In this document: positions 1 through 7,004 of the stretch, piece after piece
How positions within the stretch are numbered: the first letter of the stretch is position 1
Layout: every line of letters starts with the position of its first letter
Assembly: GCA_964532085.1 (NCBI GenBank)
Contig: CAZHHH010000098.1
Span: 1-10,336, forward strand
Origin: CAZHHH01 sp964532085
GTDB taxonomy: Bacteria > Bacteroidota > Bacteroidia > Bacteroidales > Marinilabiliaceae
Reading direction: 5' to 3'
DNA length: 10,336 nucleotides
Translations under genes and position numbers: made by a program
Notes under the pieces: generated by a model
Told to the model about the DNA's origin: nothing
The model's input: the letters and a program-made list of their open reading frames with translations, nothing else
Databases searched by the model: none

Positions 1-29
1 TTGACGCTTACGCTTAAACACCATTTCCC

Positions 30-1157
30 CTAACAGCTAATAATGTACGAAATATAGACTCTTATCATCTTCTTGATTGATTCTATGCTTATCCTTTCGT
101 TCTTTTGGTGACACATGTTTTCTTTACCTGGTCCCAATATCACGAATGGTATATTTTGAAATGGAATAATCTGAGACGCGTCAGTATAGAAATTAAGCCC
201 CTTGAATTCTACAGGATAGCCTAGGTTTTTATATACTGATACGATTTCTTTTATGAAATCATTCTTCTTGTCAATGGTCAATGGAGGTCTATTGTTTTCC
301 ACGTCAATCTCTATAACAAGCCCCTCGTCTTCATCTTCCATTTGTTTGCCAATTCTATAAGCATTTGCTATGGTCTCTTTGTGATCAAATCCAGGTATAG
401 TTCTTATATCTAAAGACGCCATCGCATCTTCAGGTATGACGTTACTTTTGATGCCACCACTGATTAGAGTAATAGCACAACTAGGCTTTCCTAACAGAGG
501 ATGATTTACCTTCAAATCTAGAGTCTCCTTGAATCTATAGATATATTTGAGTAATTTTTCTATGGCATTTAAGCCCAATTCCGGTTTAGAACTATGAGCT
601 GATTTGCCTTTCGCACGGATATTCATCCATAAAACACCCTTTTCACAAGTGCCAATTTTCTCATCAGAAGGTTCCGCTATAAAAACCTTTGAAATGTCCT
701 TCAAAAACCCCCGATCTCTCAAAGTCTGTATCCCTAACCCATCTGACTCTTCACCCGCTGTGAATACAAACTTGATGGTATTGAGAGGTGTCATATTTCT
801 TTCTATAAAGTGAAGTGCTGTTAATATCATTGCTGTAATTCCTCCTTTCATATCGGAGGCACCTCTTCCATAGAGATAGCCATCTTGAACAATCCCATCA
901 AAAGGAGGGTGTATCCAACTCGATTCGTCCTGTACAGGAACGGTATCTATATGACCTATAAATCCTATTTTCTCTTGAGCCTTCCCTTTAATTTCTATCA
1001 TTAGGGAGCCCCTGTTATTTCCATGATCTACTATTTTATGGTCCGTCCCTTCGGGGAAGAACTTTATGATTTCATTAACTGCATCCATTTCCCTTCCAGG
1101 GGGATTAGTTGTATCTATATTGATCAATCTTCTTAGAATGTTTTCGATTCTCTTCAT
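30..1157 (-). CDS. M20-family metallopeptidase (ArgE/DapE/ACY1-type amidase or deacylase)
   Basis: A 375-residue protein, the usual length for ArgE/DapE/carboxypeptidase G2 enzymes, which use a two-zinc centre to cleave an amide bond in N-acyl amino acids or small peptides in the cytoplasm. Visible motifs: GHIDTVP (H69, D71), GRGASDMKGG (D102, bridging ligand), AGEES (E136 catalytic base, E137 ligand), AEPSD (E162, probable ligand) and the late GPG...CHQKNE (H350, final ligand). Residues about 174-290 form the inserted dimerisation domain, with H188 in the AHSS motif. All expected active-site residues are present, so it should be active. The ATG at 1157 has GGGAGG nine bases upstream. It lies just downstream of the terminator that ends the amidohydrolase transcript, so its co-transcription is uncertain. 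ArgE, DapE, succinyl-diaminopimelate and N-carbamoyl-type specificities cannot be separated from sequence alone; the neighbours favour a catabolic acyl or ureido amino-acid substrate. Confidence 0.9.
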   Translation of the reverse strand: MKRIENILRRLINIDTTNPPGREMDAVNEIIKFFPEGTDHKIVDHGNNRGSLMIEIKGKAQEKIGFIGHIDTVPVQDESSWIHPPFDGIVQDGYLYGRGASDMKGGITAMILTALHFIERNMTPLNTIKFVFTAGEESDGLGIQTLRDRGFLKDISKVFIAEPSDEKIGTCEKGVLWMNIRAKGKSAHSSKPELGLNAIEKLLKYIYRFKETLDLKVNHPLLGKPSCAITLISGGIKSNVIPEDAMASLDIRTIPGFDHKETIANAYRIGKQMEDEDEGLVIEIDVENNRPPLTIDKKNDFIKEIVSVYKNLGYPVEFKGLNFYTDASQIIPFQNIPFVILGPGKENMCHQKNERISIESIKKMIRVYISYIISC

Positions 1158-1207
1158 AACCTAAGCCCTCCCATTTAAGAGGATGGTATTAGAATATATA
1201 GCCTTGT

Positions 1208-1242
1208 AAAAAGGAGGGTTCTCTTAGAAAGAGACACCCTCC
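1208..1242 (-). terminator. Rho-independent terminator after the amidohydrolase gene
   Basis: Read on the minus strand, GGAGGGT pairs with ACCCTCC and the adjoining TCTCTT pairs with AAGAGA. This gives a 13-bp stem with one bulged base and a three-base loop, followed directly by TTTTT. It starts about 33 bases after the amidohydrolase stop codon and ends about 50 bases before the M20 start. It should end most transcripts from the MBL / membrane protein / amidohydrolase operon. Confidence 0.88.
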
Positions 1243-1275
1243 TCCGATTACACTTCTGTAGAAGAAGGAATCTTA

Positions 1276-2637
1276 TTATTGTGTTACGTAACCAAACATA
1301 GCAAGATCGCCGACCCCTAGCCTGTCCACGATCCCATATTTTGTGACGAATCCACCAGCTCCATAGCCTCTTCGCACCACCCGGTTTTCAAACCCGGTTA
1401 TTTGCCCATTGCAAATAGTATAGGTAGCCAATTTATCATGCTTGTCAATGATGGTTATGTTAGCTCTGGCACCAACACCGAGATGGCCAAGCTCCTTGGT
1501 CCACCAATCCTGTCTAGTTACTTTAGCTGCATATTTGACAGGATTCGCTGTTAAAGTGGCAATTGCTTTGGAAAGAGGTAGAATCCCATTGTCAACCAGT
1601 TCAACAAGGCATGGGATATGCTCACGTGTGTCTCCGAAACCTTTCATTGTGGCATCATTCTGTCCATCAGATGCAATAATATCCACTGTCCCGTCTCGTA
1701 GAGCATCAAACATCAACTGCTGTGCTTCTTTTGTAACGCTGATACCTTCTCTGTTGCCTAAGCCAGCCCGGAGATGTGCGCTAAGAAATTCTGCAGTAAC
1801 GTTGGGCAGTTTGCTTGCCTCAATCACAGCTTCTACACCTTCGACAGGATCGCCAAATGCTCCGCTGCCTGCAGCGCTAGAATGCCCGAGGTAGACATCT
1901 CGCCCCTTAGAAAGATCAACCATGCGTTGAAGGTGGTCAGGGTCTTGACAATGAGACATAAATATAAGCCCTACCTGCTGTGCAAACTCAAAGGCTTTAT
2001 CATAGGTTTCGTCTGTGCAAATCCAGTAATTGTGATTATCCTTAATACCTATGACAAGAGGGGCTGTCCGTGTAACAATTGGCACACGCACTGCTTTTTG
2101 CACCGCTACTTCTTCAGGCAGTGCTCCCTTATAAAAAGCAATGAGCTCATCCAGAGACAAATCCATTACCGTTAAATTGTGTATTCCTAAATACTGCCCA
2201 ATATTCACAGGAAGCCCTCGATCTATCTCTGCACCCAAGAGAGCCGGTCCTATAGTGGAAGTAGCTGTATCCGGTGATAATCCTAAGGTAACTCCATCTG
2301 CAGCTGCGCAGTCGCTGGGCCGAGTGGTGACTTCATATAGGCCATGCATATGGATATGAAGGTCAACTAAACCTGGAACAACCCATAAACCTTCGGCATT
2401 GATAACCCTGTCGCCTTTCTCTGGTTTAATGTCATCTGCCACTTCTTGAACATACTGGCCAATAAAAGCGATATCCTTTATCTCCTCAATTCCATTTGCC
2501 GGGTCTACGATTAATCCACTTTTGATAATTGTGCGACCCGTTAGTTTAAGATCCTTAAGAGGATCGAACAATCTCCCATTTTTTACTGTCGCTATAACAT
2601 CCGGCGGGCTGGGGGGCTGAGTCCTATATTCAAACAT
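1276..2637 (-). CDS. Metal-dependent amidohydrolase (dihydroorotase/hydantoinase-like superfamily)
   Basis: A 453-residue TIM-barrel amidohydrolase. The N-terminal beta-sandwich strand leads into VVPGLVDLHIHMHG, the HxH metal site (H94, H96). The other expected ligands are K199 in VIGIKDNHNYW (position of the carboxylated lysine), H229 in SHCQDPDH, H252 in LGHSSAAG and D324 in ASDGQND, which suggests a binuclear metal centre. The C-terminus returns to the composite sandwich (NITIIDKHDKLATY). The superfamily hydrolyses cyclic amides, N-acyl bonds and related C-N bonds; the sequence around the HxH (MHGLYEVTTRP) is not the classical hydantoinase, allantoinase or PyrC signature, so the substrate is open. 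Start choice: ATG at 2637 has AAGGAGG (2646..2652) eight bases upstream, whereas the in-frame ATG at 2643 is only two bases from it and the TTG at 2733 has none. Third gene of the presumed operon, followed by a strong terminator. Confidence 0.88.
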   Translation of the reverse strand: MFEYRTQPPSPPDVIATVKNGRLFDPLKDLKLTGRTIIKSGLIVDPANGIEEIKDIAFIGQYVQEVADDIKPEKGDRVINAEGLWVVPGLVDLHIHMHGLYEVTTRPSDCAAADGVTLGLSPDTATSTIGPALLGAEIDRGLPVNIGQYLGIHNLTVMDLSLDELIAFYKGALPEEVAVQKAVRVPIVTRTAPLVIGIKDNHNYWICTDETYDKAFEFAQQVGLIFMSHCQDPDHLQRMVDLSKGRDVYLGHSSAAGSGAFGDPVEGVEAVIEASKLPNVTAEFLSAHLRAGLGNREGISVTKEAQQLMFDALRDGTVDIIASDGQNDATMKGFGDTREHIPCLVELVDNGILPLSKAIATLTANPVKYAAKVTRQDWWTKELGHLGVGARANITIIDKHDKLATYTICNGQITGFENRVVRRGYGAGGFVTKYGIVDRLGVGDLAMFGYVTQ

Positions 2638-2645
2638 TGTCATAA

Positions 2646-2652
2646 CCTCCTT
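2646..2652 (-). promoter_or_regulatory. Ribosome binding site fixing the amidohydrolase start
   Basis: AAGGAGG on the minus strand, eight bases before the ATG at 2637. It excludes the longer reading frame opened by the TTG at 2733 and the ATG at 2643, which is only two bases away. Confidence 0.8.
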
Positions 2653-2757
2653 GGAATTAACTCTTGGAGACTCGAATACTAGCACTGCCGTATGACTTTC
2701 TACTTGAACTGACGAAATAGTAACACTAGACAAACAGTGTCTATAACCGGCCGCAAA

Positions 2758-2783
2758 TTACCGCATCTGCTGCTTCCTCCTTT
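2758..2783 (-). other. Strong Shine-Dalgarno followed by a two-codon minimal ORF (ATG CGG TAA)
   Basis: On the minus strand a near-ideal AAAGGAGG (2776..2783) is followed after nine bases by ATG CGG TAA (2758..2766). This is a ribosome entry site for a Met-Arg dipeptide only, located between the membrane-protein stop and the amidohydrolase start. The ATG is in frame with the amidohydrolase and the frame stays open from the TAA to that gene. It could be a translated leader or minigene affecting amidohydrolase expression, a relic of a longer start, or chance. No protein function is claimed. Confidence 0.35.
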
Positions 2784-2833
2784 CGAACTGATAACCCGAA
2801 TCACAACCCATACAATTACAACTGCAACTTTAA

Positions 2834-4027
2834 TCACACACCAAAGAAGGGTAGGTATTTTAAGGCTGCGACTATAATCGTGGTACAAAGTCCCATAGAG
2901 AAAGTATTGCCTATCACAGGGCACCATCCATCAGGAAGACGACTGTTCACCATAGCGGCAACTGGCGGACAGAAAACTGCTCCCAAAACTGCACCTACTA
3001 TAATACTTTGAGGAGTTCCGCCGAAGAATAGAACGACTGCCGGAGCTACACTGAACACTGGGACGAAGGTAGGAAAACCGCCCTCTACCCACTTATCAAA
3101 ATACAGGTAGGTAGCAATGGCAGAGGTCAGGAATTGTGAAAGCAGGATTTCAGGCAAGAGCATAGAACCATAAGCGGAGTGAGCAGGGTTCATAAACCAG
3201 CTGATAACACAACCTAAGAGCAACCCGACAGAAGCGAGCTCATTTCCATAAAATGGACCTTCAGTGAAGTCTGCAAGAACTCGCCGAATGAACCAATCTG
3301 CACTATTTATAGGTGGCATTGAGGAAAGATCTGATGAAGAATTTGACGTCCCAGGTTTCTTTATCCATGGTAAGTACTCACAAATCTGTAGAATAACAAT
3401 TGTGCCCACCCACATCGCGGTCACATTTGCAATAACGGGGTGCAACCCTGATGGCACAACTGCCTTATCAAGCAGGACCCAAGCCAGGGGACATCCAATG
3501 AGACCACCGAGAATTCCCCCTGTTAGAACCGTGGACAAACTCCCCCCAAAGGTCAAAACGACTGCTGCAGGAAAGGATACGACTGGAATCATGGTAGGAA
3601 CCCATGCAAGTTCAATTCCTCGGGGTGTAGCAGCTATGTTTACATAGTCAAACACAAAAACTGACAAGAAGAGCCCAAGCGTTGATGCAGCAAATACCCA
3701 AGGCCAGTTATCAGGGGCATAACTAAGAGTAAAAACACCAGCTAATTTAGAACGAGGATTAGCTTTCTTTAGAAAATAGGAAAAGGCTGCAAAAACAATC
3801 ATTAAGAATCCACCCAGGAAACTTTTCTGGAATCCTGCCTCAGTATGATCCCCAACAAACCAGAAAACTTTGTAGAGAAGATTGTCCGGCATATCTTCAA
3901 ACCAATCAGCATAACTCGGCAACCAATTGTGACCCGTAGGCAAGTTTGTCATGAGCAGGTACAAGATGATGGCAAATACTACAATAGAAGTAAACCCTGC
4001 TTTTGACGGCCTTATTTTGTTCTCCAT
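2834..4027 (-). CDS. Multi-pass membrane protein with internal duplication, putative transporter
   Basis: A 397-residue, strongly hydrophobic protein with roughly eight to ten membrane segments, including about 12-26, 70-86, 110-129, 146-162, 165-186, 203-216, 265-279, 296-309, 322-336, 341-360 and 374-389. Residues 147-221 align with 322-394 with one two-residue gap and about 27 identities. Shared landmarks are PV-x-S, AVVL, FGG, PVI-x-N and a closing YLP. Two-repeat architecture of this kind is typical of secondary transporters with inverted or tandem halves. The loop at about 222-245 (rich in S, P and K) joins the halves. ATG at 4027, with a weak G-rich site (AAGGGGG) nine bases upstream. 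It sits between two hydrolase genes, so import of their substrate or export of a product is the natural inference. I do not recognise a named family, and it has no ABC or PTS partner here. Confidence 0.8.
   Translation of the reverse strand: MENKIRPSKAGFTSIVVFAIILYLLMTNLPTGHNWLPSYADWFEDMPDNLLYKVFWFVGDHTEAGFQKSFLGGFLMIVFAAFSYFLKKANPRSKLAGVFTLSYAPDNWPWVFAASTLGLFLSVFVFDYVNIAATPRGIELAWVPTMIPVVSFPAAVVLTFGGSLSTVLTGGILGGLIGCPLAWVLLDKAVVPSGLHPVIANVTAMWVGTIVILQICEYLPWIKKPGTSNSSSDLSSMPPINSADWFIRRVLADFTEGPFYGNELASVGLLLGCVISWFMNPAHSAYGSMLLPEILLSQFLTSAIATYLYFDKWVEGGFPTFVPVFSVAPAVVLFFGGTPQSIIVGAVLGAVFCPPVAAMVNSRLPDGWCPVIGNTFSMGLCTTIIVAALKYLPFFGV
2846..3589 (-). repeat. Internal duplication within the membrane protein gene
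   Basis: The two copies, encoded by 3365..3589 and 2846..3064, specify about 74 residues each. They align almost without gaps (IPVVS/VPVFS, VVLTFGG/VVLFFGG, HPVIAN/CPVIGN, EYLPW/KYLPF). The second copy closes the protein. The divergence at protein level indicates an old duplication. Confidence 0.75.
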
Positions 4028-4138
4028 TCTACTTTGCCCCCTTCTTGATAGTCACCTGTGAAAAGATATCGTTATTTCATTTACACGAATAGTCTTGGTC
4101 TTTGTAGATGATTCTTCATTATTGCCTTAAAGTTTTGA

Positions 4139-5131
4139 CTAAATCCTATACTTATTCCCGACGCTATTACATACGAAAGCGGTTGGTAATGCATCAGCAA
4201 GGGCTTTTTGCGCTAACCACCCGGTACAATGAGAAGGTACAAGGAGTGTCGGAGCGAATTCCAAGAGCGCCTCAACTGTCTGGGGGATATTTGCCTCATA
4301 GTACTTACCTGCCATATGGAGGCCTCCCAGGATAGCATAGATTTTCTTAACACCTGTTAGCTCCTGGGCATAGCGTATCGTATTAATAATTCCAGAATGA
4401 CCGCAGCCTGTCACTATAACTAAACCCTTTTCGTGTACATTCATGACAAGAGCACGATCATCTAGAACACGTGGATCGTGTCGCCACTCTTCATCCTCGA
4501 ATACCCATTCATCAGGATATCCAGGTTCATAGGCTGTTTTTCGCGGTATTTCGCCTGTTATGAGAATCGTATTACTGCAAATAAGATGAGGTCCTTTCTC
4601 TTCGATGACTCTTGCTCCGGCGGCTTCCATTTCTATTTGGCTAGGACAGGGAGGGGGGCAAATCATTTTAGCTCCAGGGTCTTTGGGATCTTGCCAACCA
4701 CGAGGCAAAAACATTCGTTCATGTACGAACACCGGCATCTCTTTTGCATCCATTTCGTTCAAGACGGACAGGAGACCCCCTGTGTGGTCCATGTGTCCGT
4801 GAGAAAGAACAATAGCCTCTATGTCGCTAAGGTCTATGAGCATTCGTTGGGCATTTTCTACGATGACGTTCTTATCAAATCCTGCATCGCATAAGACGGC
4901 ATGATATCTATCTCCTATGTAATTACTGATTAGCATTGAGAAGCCATGTTCAGCTAGAGGATATCCTGCATGATCCCGATCTTCTACCCAATCCCAAATT
5001 CGTTGCACATCCTTTCGGCGTATTACAGAGAGCATATCAATAACACTGTCTACAAGGCTAATAACTTCTACCCTCTCAACGGGGCGAAGCAGTTTCCTCA
5101 CATCATTGTTGCTTTCTACTTGCGTGAACAT
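4139..5131 (-). CDS. MBL-fold metallohydrolase (COG1237-like, dihydropterin/RFAP-synthase-related group)
   Basis: A 330-residue metallo-beta-lactamase-fold enzyme. The signature SHGHMDHTGG supplies H111, H113, D115 and H116; further ligands are H245 in GCGHSG, H272 in GGLHMAG and H301 near the C-terminus in PSHCTG. The pair GCGHSG plus GGLH and the long insertion after the HxHxDH motif (about residues 135-235, including the proline/cysteine-rich CPPPCPSQ) resemble the COG1237 group, often annotated as 7,8-dihydropterin-6-methyl-4-(beta-D-ribofuranosyl)aminobenzene-5'-phosphate synthase. That name is a family label, not a tested function here; a lactonase, phosphodiesterase or other hydrolase is equally possible. 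No signal peptide, so cytoplasmic. Start: ATG at 5131 has GAGGTGAT eight bases upstream of it (measured from GAGG); the in-frame GTG at 5140 lies inside that site and is rejected. First gene of the operon divergent from the regulator. Confidence 0.87.
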   Translation of the reverse strand: MFTQVESNNDVRKLLRPVERVEVISLVDSVIDMLSVIRRKDVQRIWDWVEDRDHAGYPLAEHGFSMLISNYIGDRYHAVLCDAGFDKNVIVENAQRMLIDLSDIEAIVLSHGHMDHTGGLLSVLNEMDAKEMPVFVHERMFLPRGWQDPKDPGAKMICPPPCPSQIEMEAAGARVIEEKGPHLICSNTILITGEIPRKTAYEPGYPDEWVFEDEEWRHDPRVLDDRALVMNVHEKGLVIVTGCGHSGIINTIRYAQELTGVKKIYAILGGLHMAGKYYEANIPQTVEALLEFAPTLLVPSHCTGWLAQKALADALPTAFVCNSVGNKYRI

Positions 5132-5135
5132 TCTT

Positions 5136-5143
5136 ATCACCTC
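5136..5143 (-). promoter_or_regulatory. Ribosome binding site fixing the MBL hydrolase start
   Basis: GAGGTGAT on the minus strand is a full complement to the anti-Shine-Dalgarno core and precedes ATG at 5131. The competing GTG start at 5140 is part of this site. Confidence 0.75.
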
Positions 5144-5190
5144 AAGTAATTTAGTTTACTTTCCGTCCTTATAGTTGTCATTCCTTATGA

Positions 5191-5203
5191 TTACTTTGGA
5201 CCA
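5191..5203 (+). promoter_or_regulatory. CTTTGG box 1, possible PucR-type site
   Basis: TTACTTTGGACCA. The first nine bases fit the PucR box of Bacillus subtilis as I remember it (WWWCNTTGGTTAA); the last four mostly do not. It lies beside the candidate MBL-operon promoter. The consensus is recalled, not checked. Confidence 0.25.
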
Positions 5204-5217
5204 CGTACTATAGACAA
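5201..5217 (-). promoter_or_regulatory. Candidate -10 region and operator copy 1 for the MBL operon
   Basis: On the minus strand TATAGT (5207..5212) matches five of six bases of a sigma-A -10 box, about 75 bases upstream of the MBL start. No good -35 box is visible 16-18 bases further up, consistent with an activator-dependent promoter. The box is embedded in GTCTATAGTACGT, which recurs in opposite orientation near the regulator gene as GTCTATGTACGT (one base shorter). Confidence 0.3.
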
Positions 5218-5339
5218 GAACCACCATGAAACCGAAAACTTACTCGAGCAGGAGAAGGATTCACGCAACAATTATGAGGAGTCTTTGCCACCCCTAGCAA
5301 TCCACCTTACTGTTTATATTAATCTGCAAAATGCTATTC

Positions 5340-5356
5340 GTCTATGTACGTTATGG
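5340..5356 (+). promoter_or_regulatory. Candidate operator copy 2 in the divergent region
   Basis: GTCTATGTACGTTATGG reads away from the first copy, so each copy points toward the gene on its own side. The symmetrical placement in a regulator/operon divergent region is what one expects of a shared operator, but there is no direct support. Confidence 0.3.
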
Positions 5357-5371
5357 ACAATTATATATTGT
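5357..5371. promoter_or_regulatory. Short inverted repeat ACAAT-N5-ATTGT upstream of the regulator
   Basis: Perfect five-base arms (ACAAT and ATTGT) flank a TATAT centre, overlapping the upstream edge of the candidate regulator promoter. It could bind a dimeric regulator; A/T-rich palindromes of this size also occur by chance. Confidence 0.3.
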
Positions 5372-5396
5372 GTCTTTGGTACCCTTCTGCTAAACT
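5368..5396 (+). promoter_or_regulatory. Candidate promoter of the PucR-family regulator
   Basis: TTGTGT (5368..5373) and TAAACT (5391..5396) are separated by 17 bases, matching three and four bases of the sigma-A consensus. The spacer holds a second CTTTGG site (5374..5379, as CTTTGGTACC), so a regulator bound there would block its own promoter. Start of translation is about 40 bases downstream of the -10 box. Confidence 0.35.
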
Positions 5397-5435
5397 CTTT
5401 CTAGGGGTTACTCATTGCTGTGAGGGAGGCTCAAT

Positions 5436-7004
5436 ATGCGAGTAAAAGATCTGCTTGAACTCGAATCGTTGCCCGGACTTTGTGTTTTAGCGGGAGAAGG
5501 AGGCTTGAGTCGGGAGATTTCATCAGTCAGCATAATGGATGCTCCTGATATTTGTGATTGGATGCATGGTGGAGAATTCTTAATTACTAGCGGCTATATT
5601 ATCCAAACTTGTCCAGTTGAATTTGATAAATTGATCTCAGAGCTGAGCAAGGCTCAAGTAGCGGCTTTGGGAATTAAGGTAGATCGCTTTGTTCAGACAA
5701 TTCCAGAAAGCGTATTACTTATCGCTAACCAGCTTAATTTCCCTATTTTATACATTCCTACAAGTTTTGCTTGGGTCGAGATTATCAATCCTGTGCTTAC
5801 AGAAATAGTTAATACACGGGCCAGAGAACTCATGTATTCCGAGACAATCCACAACTCTTTCATTACCCTCGCACTTGGGAAGAAATCAATTCAAGATGTG
5901 ATTGATCAACTATCCGATATCATCAAGAAAGACGTCATGTATAAGGATCGGGTGTTTTGCCAAACATATTTATCCCATAAGGCAGATCCTCAAGAATTCA
6001 TAGCCAAGATGGCCTCAAAGAATCGGGTTGCCACAGCAGAAAAGAACTTTGGATACCTGTATATTCTAGACAACAATAATCAGTTTGAAAACAAGTACGA
6101 AAGAATTGCTATAGAACATGCCAGCACAGTACTCATTCTAATGATTCAAGAGAAGATGTCTAACAAGAAGATAGAGTATCAATACAGGAGCGAGCTAATT
6201 CACGACATTCTTTCAAAAAACTATCGCTCCTTAGACGAAATTCGGAGCCGTGCTGCTCTGTACGGATGGGTTTTTGAGGGGGGTATTCGTGCGATTATCT
6301 ACGATATTGATGATTTTAGTTTCGATTCAGATTATAGGGAAAGAAATAAAGAGGCCAAGCTGTTGAACAAGATTCTCGACCCTGTGATCCAGACTATAAA
6401 AAAACACCTAAGTACTAGATTCCAATGTTATTATACCCACTACAGTACATCAATCATTTGTCTATTAGAACATACATTAATCGATGAAAAAGCCTTTAAA
6501 TCCGATATGGCGCAAATTAACAAGAGGATAGACGCAGAAATCAAGGCAAAAACGGGGTATACCATGACCATAGGCATAGGAGAATATAAGCCCCGGATAG
6601 AACAGGCTGCAAACAGTTATGACGAAGCTAAACTTGCTCTCGATGTCGGGCATTTGCGCGGCAAGAAGAATTGCATTATTTTCTACAGTGATTTGGGAAT
6701 ATATAAGTTCTTGTACGAAATAAATGTCGATAACAAAGCTGAAGGGCGAGATTTAGTAGAGGAAGCATTAATGCCCTTAATTAAGTATGACAAGCAACAC
6801 GATACTGAGCTCTACCAGACCTTGACAAAAATTGTTGAAAAGGATTGGAATCTTCTAAGAACCTCAGAAGCACTTCACTTTCATTACAATACGGTAAAAT
6901 ATCGCTTGAGAAGAATAGAAGAAATCCTAAACCTTGACTTTTCCAAGTACGAAGACAAGCTGAAAGTAGCGGTAGCAATCTGCTGGAAGAACATCGCGGG
7001 CTAG
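5436..7004 (+). CDS. PucR/CdaR-family transcriptional regulator
   Basis: A 522-residue protein with the three-part PucR layout. Residues 1 to about 125 form the N-terminal PucR sensor domain (opening MRVKDLLELESLPG, then AGEGGLSREISSVSIMD and GGEFLITSGY). The middle includes a GGDEF-like region ending near residues 371-400 (TIGIGEYKPRIEQAANSYDEA). The C-terminal PucR helix-turn-helix lies at about 473-498, with the characteristic NTVKYRL (N485 to L491). Such proteins bind DNA in the cytoplasm and usually activate pathways for purine, ureide, amino-acid or sugar-acid use in response to a pathway metabolite. ATG at 5436 follows AGGGAGG by six bases and gives the exact family N-terminus. It is divergent from the MBL/membrane/amidohydrolase operon, which is therefore its most likely target, along with its own promoter. 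Family certain, ligand unknown. Confidence 0.92.
   Translation: MRVKDLLELESLPGLCVLAGEGGLSREISSVSIMDAPDICDWMHGGEFLITSGYIIQTCPVEFDKLISELSKAQVAALGIKVDRFVQTIPESVLLIANQLNFPILYIPTSFAWVEIINPVLTEIVNTRARELMYSETIHNSFITLALGKKSIQDVIDQLSDIIKKDVMYKDRVFCQTYLSHKADPQEFIAKMASKNRVATAEKNFGYLYILDNNNQFENKYERIAIEHASTVLILMIQEKMSNKKIEYQYRSELIHDILSKNYRSLDEIRSRAALYGWVFEGGIRAIIYDIDDFSFDSDYRERNKEAKLLNKILDPVIQTIKKHLSTRFQCYYTHYSTSIICLLEHTLIDEKAFKSDMAQINKRIDAEIKAKTGYTMTIGIGEYKPRIEQAANSYDEAKLALDVGHLRGKKNCIIFYSDLGIYKFLYEINVDNKAEGRDLVEEALMPLIKYDKQHDTELYQTLTKIVEKDWNLLRTSEALHFHYNTVKYRLRRIEEILNLDFSKYEDKLKVAVAICWKNIAG

Noticed and set aside
1..20. CGCTTA direct repeat at the window edge
   Set aside because: Only two six-base copies, with no context to show a larger repeat.
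1442..2359. Several plus-strand open frames opposite the amidohydrolase gene
   Set aside because: They are antisense shadows of a well-supported enzyme gene with intact motifs, and show no recognisable domain.
2638..2733. Longer amidohydrolase starting at TTG 2733
   Set aside because: The extra residues are not conserved-looking, TTG has no ribosome site, and AAGGAGG is ideally spaced for ATG 2637.
5132..5140. GTG start of the MBL hydrolase at 5140
   Set aside because: This GTG is part of the Shine-Dalgarno sequence for the ATG at 5131.
5250..5300. TGGCA-containing stretch on the minus strand as a sigma-54 promoter
   Set aside because: The required GC element at the -12 position with correct spacing is missing, and the regulator has no AAA+ domain.
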